Assembly: GCA_008931825.1 (NCBI GenBank)
Contig: QXVZ01021018.1
Location: 2,961 to 24,059 of the forward strand
DNA: 21,099 bases
Origin: Phallusia fumigata
Taxonomy: Eukaryota; Chordata; Ascidiacea; Phlebobranchia; Ascidiidae
Reading direction: 5' to 3'
The notes beneath the pieces are model-generated. The model did not search any database and was not told the DNA's origin. It saw only the letters and a program-made list of their open reading frames with translations. A program made the translations under genes and the position numbers. Numbering within the stretch: the stretch's first letter is position 1; the number at the start of each line of letters is the position of its first letter. This document shows positions 12,201 to 18,200 of the stretch, one piece after another.

Positions 12201-15200
12201 CATAAGTCCGTTGGGCATGATTACTTAGAACAGTGCTTCCCAACTTTTTTTACTCCGTGGACTCCTTAAACCGATATTCAAAGCTGAAATACCCCCCTCG
12301 GACATAACAGTATCTTTATTATGATAGAAAATATTAGTTCCCAACAGTATGTTTACATCAGATTATTAGGATGAGAACTAAGCCCTGTTAATTGATAAGC
12401 TTTTGAATAAATTACATTTTCAACAAAATTCTTCCTAGTGGGGAATTTCCCCAGTTTAGGACTCCAATATACATTTCAGTGGAAAAACTTGTTTTCTGAA
12501 TTTAATCAACCAGTTCTTAACTCTTGGGGATGGTAATAGGGATTCCAACAGTTTGACCCAGCTCTGGGGCCCATTGCAAACTACACTGACCTGAGACGAA
12601 CTTTAGAAGTTGAATCTCGTATTAGTTTACCTTGCTTTGTGTAGGAAGGCATCAATATTCATACTGTCCCATGTTATAGTGCTCAGACCAACTTGCAAAC
12701 ACTTCACCACAGCATCGGTGTGAGGTTTGAACAGGGACAGAAAAGGTGCTGGAATTCCACTACGAACCTGGTAAGGCATGCAAGCAACATAATTAGTAAC
12801 GTTGAGTACTGGGACAATAATAATGATCACGAAATCACCCATATTACTTTGCATGTGGACAGGACTAAATCAAAAGATGTGTAAGAATAACTGAACCTCT
12901 TGATATGTTGATATTTGACATAACAATGTTTTTTTTTCATTTTTGGCGACAAAAAACTAAAAAAGACTGGTAGGTTTTTCCCCTGTCCAATTTGAAGAGA
13001 ATTCCCTGTCCGCTTAATTGTTTAGTTCTGATTTGTGCCCTTGGTGACGTTTTATCGTTTTTAATTTTCATCACAAATTGATAGATTTCGGGGAAAATAC
13101 TTTAAGCACACAAAAGGTAAACTAAAATAAAGATTTCCCATCACAGAGTTTTGGTTCACTTCAGATAAGATCAACAGACACATTAACACCTCACCTTCTT
13201 GTATTCATGCAAGCATTGCTCGAGATGGATCTTGTATTGTTTAAATTGTTTCTCCTTGCAAAGGATCGCTTTTGCACCATCCGGGATCTCCAACTTCATC
13301 CTCAGCATCCACTTCGACTCGTGGATCTGCCTCGGTATTTGTGGATCGATGTTCACCACCAGTTCTCCTCCCTCCTGCCTCAGAAGAGGAGCCTGCATCC
13401 ATGAGAGGAACATAATTGTCATAGGAGAAATCCAGTGGTTCCAAACCCGGGGGAAATTTCCGCTTTATAGACAAGTTATTCATGATAAGAGTATTTCTTT
13501 TTAAGCAGAACAGTGGTTTCAAACTTTTTATTGTTACTTTATATCACTTCTTGTCTAGTAGGTGAGGAATGAAAAGTTCCAAAATAAGTAAAGAAGAGAA
13601 GTTGGGATTTACTGTAGTTGACAATTCTGGCATTTCACTATAAATTAGAAGCTTTTAGAACTGCCCCAAAGCTTCATGCAAACCAACCACAACGACACAC
13701 TCATATATGAATCACAGTACACCAGGTCTGCAAGAGGCGTTATACGGTATCACAGTCAGCCTTCCAAGCATTTCCATCAGTAAATCGTGGGTTTGAAAAA
13801 CCTAGCCAGCGGTGGGATTCGAACCCACGACAGGAGCCTATCTGGGTTTGGCGGTTTACAAACTGAGTAACGCCAACGGACGCATTGCAACAAAACGCTC
13901 AGAGATAATGAAACTGACCCACATCGAAAGAACACAAAAACAGACAACACAGGTTGCATACCCTCATTCCATTCATCACGTGGTCCACCGACTTGCACCA
14001 CTGCTGGTACCAGAGAGTTTCAAATGTAACCAGAGCAGTAGCGAGTCTGTTGTAGAACTTCACCGTCCTATGATATTCCTTGTTCTGATTCAGGGACTTG
14101 TTCTCCTGGAAAGCCTGAACAACATCTTAAATACTAGGATAGGGCAAAAATCTTCAAGCGTTGCGTTCGGCCCAGCATTCTCGGGATATTATGACGTCAC
14201 ATACGTATGACGTAACACTATATCATTCGCCAGGGGTTTTGGGAAAACCGAATTGTTACCGATTTCAACATTTTGGGGTGGCACGTTTGACAAAAATTGA
14301 AATCAACACCAGGCCCCAAAAAGCTGCGCAGCGTTAAGACGTTATGAGGCGTAAAAAAGGACAAAGTCGGTGAATCAATGTCAAACCCGCGTCAGCTACA
14401 CCGTCATTAAACAGCGTTATGAGTCTAACTTTTAGTGCACTATGTGTGTATGTGCGTGCCCAAGGAGCCTGAATCGTTTTAAACCCTTTTATCAAAGTTG
14501 TAAGGTCAAAATAACATGAAAAGATGTGATCTTTAAAACCCCACTCAACAACAATCCAACGCGAAATTATGTATGATCAGGAAATATTTTTTTACCTTCA
14601 TTGGCTCTTCAATATGCGAAAGAAGTTGTCTTGACCAGTAGATGGCGCCAGCTGCTGGCGGTGCGTCACGTGGTACGATCGGATCATGTTTATTCTTCTC
14701 GTACATCTGAATGTTAAAAGAAGTGTTCGGTTAGTTTATTTTGGATCCAGGATTTCCAGTGTTCTGAAGACTCTAGTCAGTTCATGTTTTTGAAAGACTC
14801 GGTTTGATCCGTGACGCATTTTAGAAAAGACTCAATCTAACCCATGCCGAAAAATGGCAAATTTTACTGAGTTAGGGTTGAGATTATTGAAATAATTCCT
14901 CCAGAATGACATTTTTTTCGCATTCAAACTTTATACGCCGTCCTTACTTGGACTTGACTCGAGTGTTACATCTGCTAAAACTCGATATAACTCATCACCT
15001 AGCACTAAAATACGAGTTACAAATACACTCGCTGCCCGAAAGTCTTGAAAAATCATCTCCTTCAAATAACATTGCGTTTGGAAACATTAGATCTGGTTTA
15101 GTTTGTGCAAAATGTGACTTACCTCTTGTATAGACTCCAGTTCCTTTGCGTAGGTGGCATAAACGTCGCTGTAGTGTTCGCTAATTGTTTCTTTTAAATT

Positions 15201-18200
15201 GCTTCGTTGACTCACGGCATTAAACCTTTACAGAGCACGTCAACTTTTACTGACATTTGCAAAAAGTCGAAACGCATGTGCTGTTTACTGAGCATTGAAA
15301 CTGATGCAGGCAATGGCGGCGGTACGGTACGTTCGTACAGTTAGCAGGAATAATCATTATATGGTTTGGTACGATAGTGTGGTGACGCACATCTCAATAA
15401 TTACAGTACCGTTTCCTATCCTTTCTAAAGCTGTTGATTATCATGATCTAAATGTTTTATAAAAGTTATATTTTTATGCTTTGTCAATTTAAAAAGATTT
15501 AAAAAAAATTTTAATTAAAACATCAGTTCCACTATAATTCATTTATTTAAAAAACCATATTGAAATGCTTACTTGGATAAAATACTGAGGCCTTGTCTGG
15601 TTTTCATTCCTTTCGAGAAGATTGCTTGCAAATAAACCAGTATTAATTGGTCAAGGTTCTGTGATAAATTGCCAAAGTAGTTGAATGCATCTTCAAATCT
15701 GAAAGCAATATAAGTGTGTGTCATTCAAACATTTATAAATCTATGTTCAATATTACATTTTATGTAACTTTATCTCATTTTTAGAGGTTCATGGCAGTTT
15801 AAATGTCTGAGTGATACATTTTCATCCAATGCATCTGATATATTTTCATACTTGTCTTTTTGTTTCCGTTGAATGTCAAGCAACATTGAAGCGTTTATTT
15901 TTGAGCCCATCGATCGAACCATAGCGGCCACATTGTCGGCGATCACAGAAGTTATACTAGGCCCCTCCCCACCTGTGCTGTATAGCTGCCCTGAAAAAAT
16001 TAAATGCATTTCGATAATTCTACAAAAGAGGTGTTTTTTGAAGTTACTTATAATTTAGTTTCTTGTTTGTAAGCCACATATCAAACTTTAGTTAGGTTAC
16101 AATCAAAGAGAGGTGGCGACCAGATAAAAATGTTTTGAGTTAATGGGTGTCCTTATATACACTTGCACGTTTTATGCTTCATCTTGAATACATAATGAGC
16201 CATGCAATCTAATGCACTAATTGTATCCCTCATTTTTTTACGCCATGTAATATTTCAGTTTGCAGTTACAGTATTTTAAACTAGGTGATTATTTCTCGGT
16301 CAATGTGTTTGTTTGTTTTATTTTTATTCTGGGGGAGGCAGAACAATGTCTGAATGTGATATGCTCACAATGAGCCACCGTTGAGTGACCTTCATTCTGA
16401 TTTTTTGGATTTTTAGATGTTGGTGACTTCAATTTGGGTCAACCAATCTGGTTACACTGGATTGAAGCAATGTCTCTTAAGTTTCGTTTCTCAGGTAAAC
16501 ACAAGCACCGAGGACCGGATTAAAACCCACAACCTGGTGAGCACAAGGCAGTCACTCTAACAACTTGGCCATCTTGGCGAAATAAATACAGTTACTATCG
16601 CAAAGTGAAATAAACCCAACTGCTTACATCAAGCATGAAATAAATCAAAAAACTTAATTTAACTTGTACTTATTAATCATTATTAGAAGACACATGTCAA
16701 AAATGTGACATACTGAGTAGTGCAGCAGCATTGTATTGTGATTGAGATGGGGAAGCCGAGCCATCAGATGCATTCGACATATCATCCTCCTCAGAATCAC
16801 TGTCTGGAAGGCGGAAGGACTTTTGATGGATACCTTGCATGAAACACACATAAAATTCCATTTTATTCAGCTAGTCATTAAAATGAATTTAAATGCAATT
16901 TTAAATGTTTTCTATTTTATAACAACTCATTGTAGATAAAAGGTTTCATGCATAAGTTTCCTCAGAATTAATAAATAAACAATACAACAAAGTGCAGTAT
17001 TCAAAACAAAATTGACCACAATACAAACTTGTGTAATGGTCTCACTGTCAGTAACAAGACAAACCTGAACTCATGTCATCCTCCAGGTCTTCATCCTCTT
17101 CTGGGACTGTTACCATCCCCTGTTGTCCACGCTAGCAAGAAAAAAACTGTAAGTGCTTTTCTGGTGGGGAGCTGAAGCACCAGGGTGTCATGATGCACAG
17201 TTTCAAACTACGGTGTAAAATCAAAATACAGTGCAAACAAGTCTTACATTGTGGTAGGTGTAAGTTTGTGTTTTCTGGACAAACTCAACTTCTGGAGGTG
17301 AAGCTGCTCGATCTACAAAACATTATGACAAAAATAAAATACATAATGCCACATACAGGATCATGTTTGGGCTTTCTTTAAAGCAGCGTTGTTAAAAAAT
17401 TCGAATGTGCTGTGTACGGGTAAATAAATTGTTGCACAGGAAATATTTTGCGCATCACTGCTTTCGTTTTTTATTTTTAAATTCATAACTTACTGCCAGC
17501 TGAGGTTTCATCTTGCACAGATTCAGATGAAGTTTGTAAAGTTGGAATGTCTTCTGCACGAGGTCGAGGGAGACCTGCAGCATCTTTGGCTAAAAAAACA
17601 AAGTAAATAAACTTAGTAAATGTTTGGGATGATAACAAACGAACAAACACAAATCGAAAGGACGCAGATTCCACTTTTTACATTTGTTGTTTTATATTTA
17701 GTATTAACACATACAAAATCAAAAAAGCTAAGTTAAGTCCTAACACTTCCTTGCAGTGATCAGGGAATCAGCGGATACAAACTTACCATAAAACTAAAAG
17801 ATGGGATTTAACAATAAAAAATAAATGGACTAATCCATTGTTACATTATATAGAAGGGGGATTTACACCGGATGCGGTTAACGGTAGCTTTTTGATCTTG
17901 AGGGAAGGAGCGGGGCATTCACACCAGCCGGCGTTATGCGATGACAGCATGATTTTCTCGGTTAAATCGCGCTTAACTCGGCCAATCAGAATATTTGCCA
18001 ATTTTGCTCTGGTGCAATAAAAACATATTTTTATGGGGTAAAATACACTATGGTGGGTATAGAAGATTACCTAGTTTGTTGAACTGCCTCAGTGATGAAA
18101 CAATGTCCAGTAATTGTCTCATTCTCCCACAAATAATGTCCAAATTTGCAAGTATCGTTTCATCATCAAACAAAGGAATGCCATAACTAAAACTTCCATA

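Noticed and set aside
13806..13882. A functional tRNA gene on the minus strand
   Set aside because: The T-arm is perfect and the D-arm plausible, but the acceptor-stem halves do not pair. The downstream sequence matches a second SINE-like copy, so it is a SINE head.
13812..14210. A 132-codon plus-strand protein gene beginning GFEPTT
   Set aside because: GFEPTT is the usual translation of an antisense tRNA T-arm, and the rest overlaps exon 14 on the other strand.
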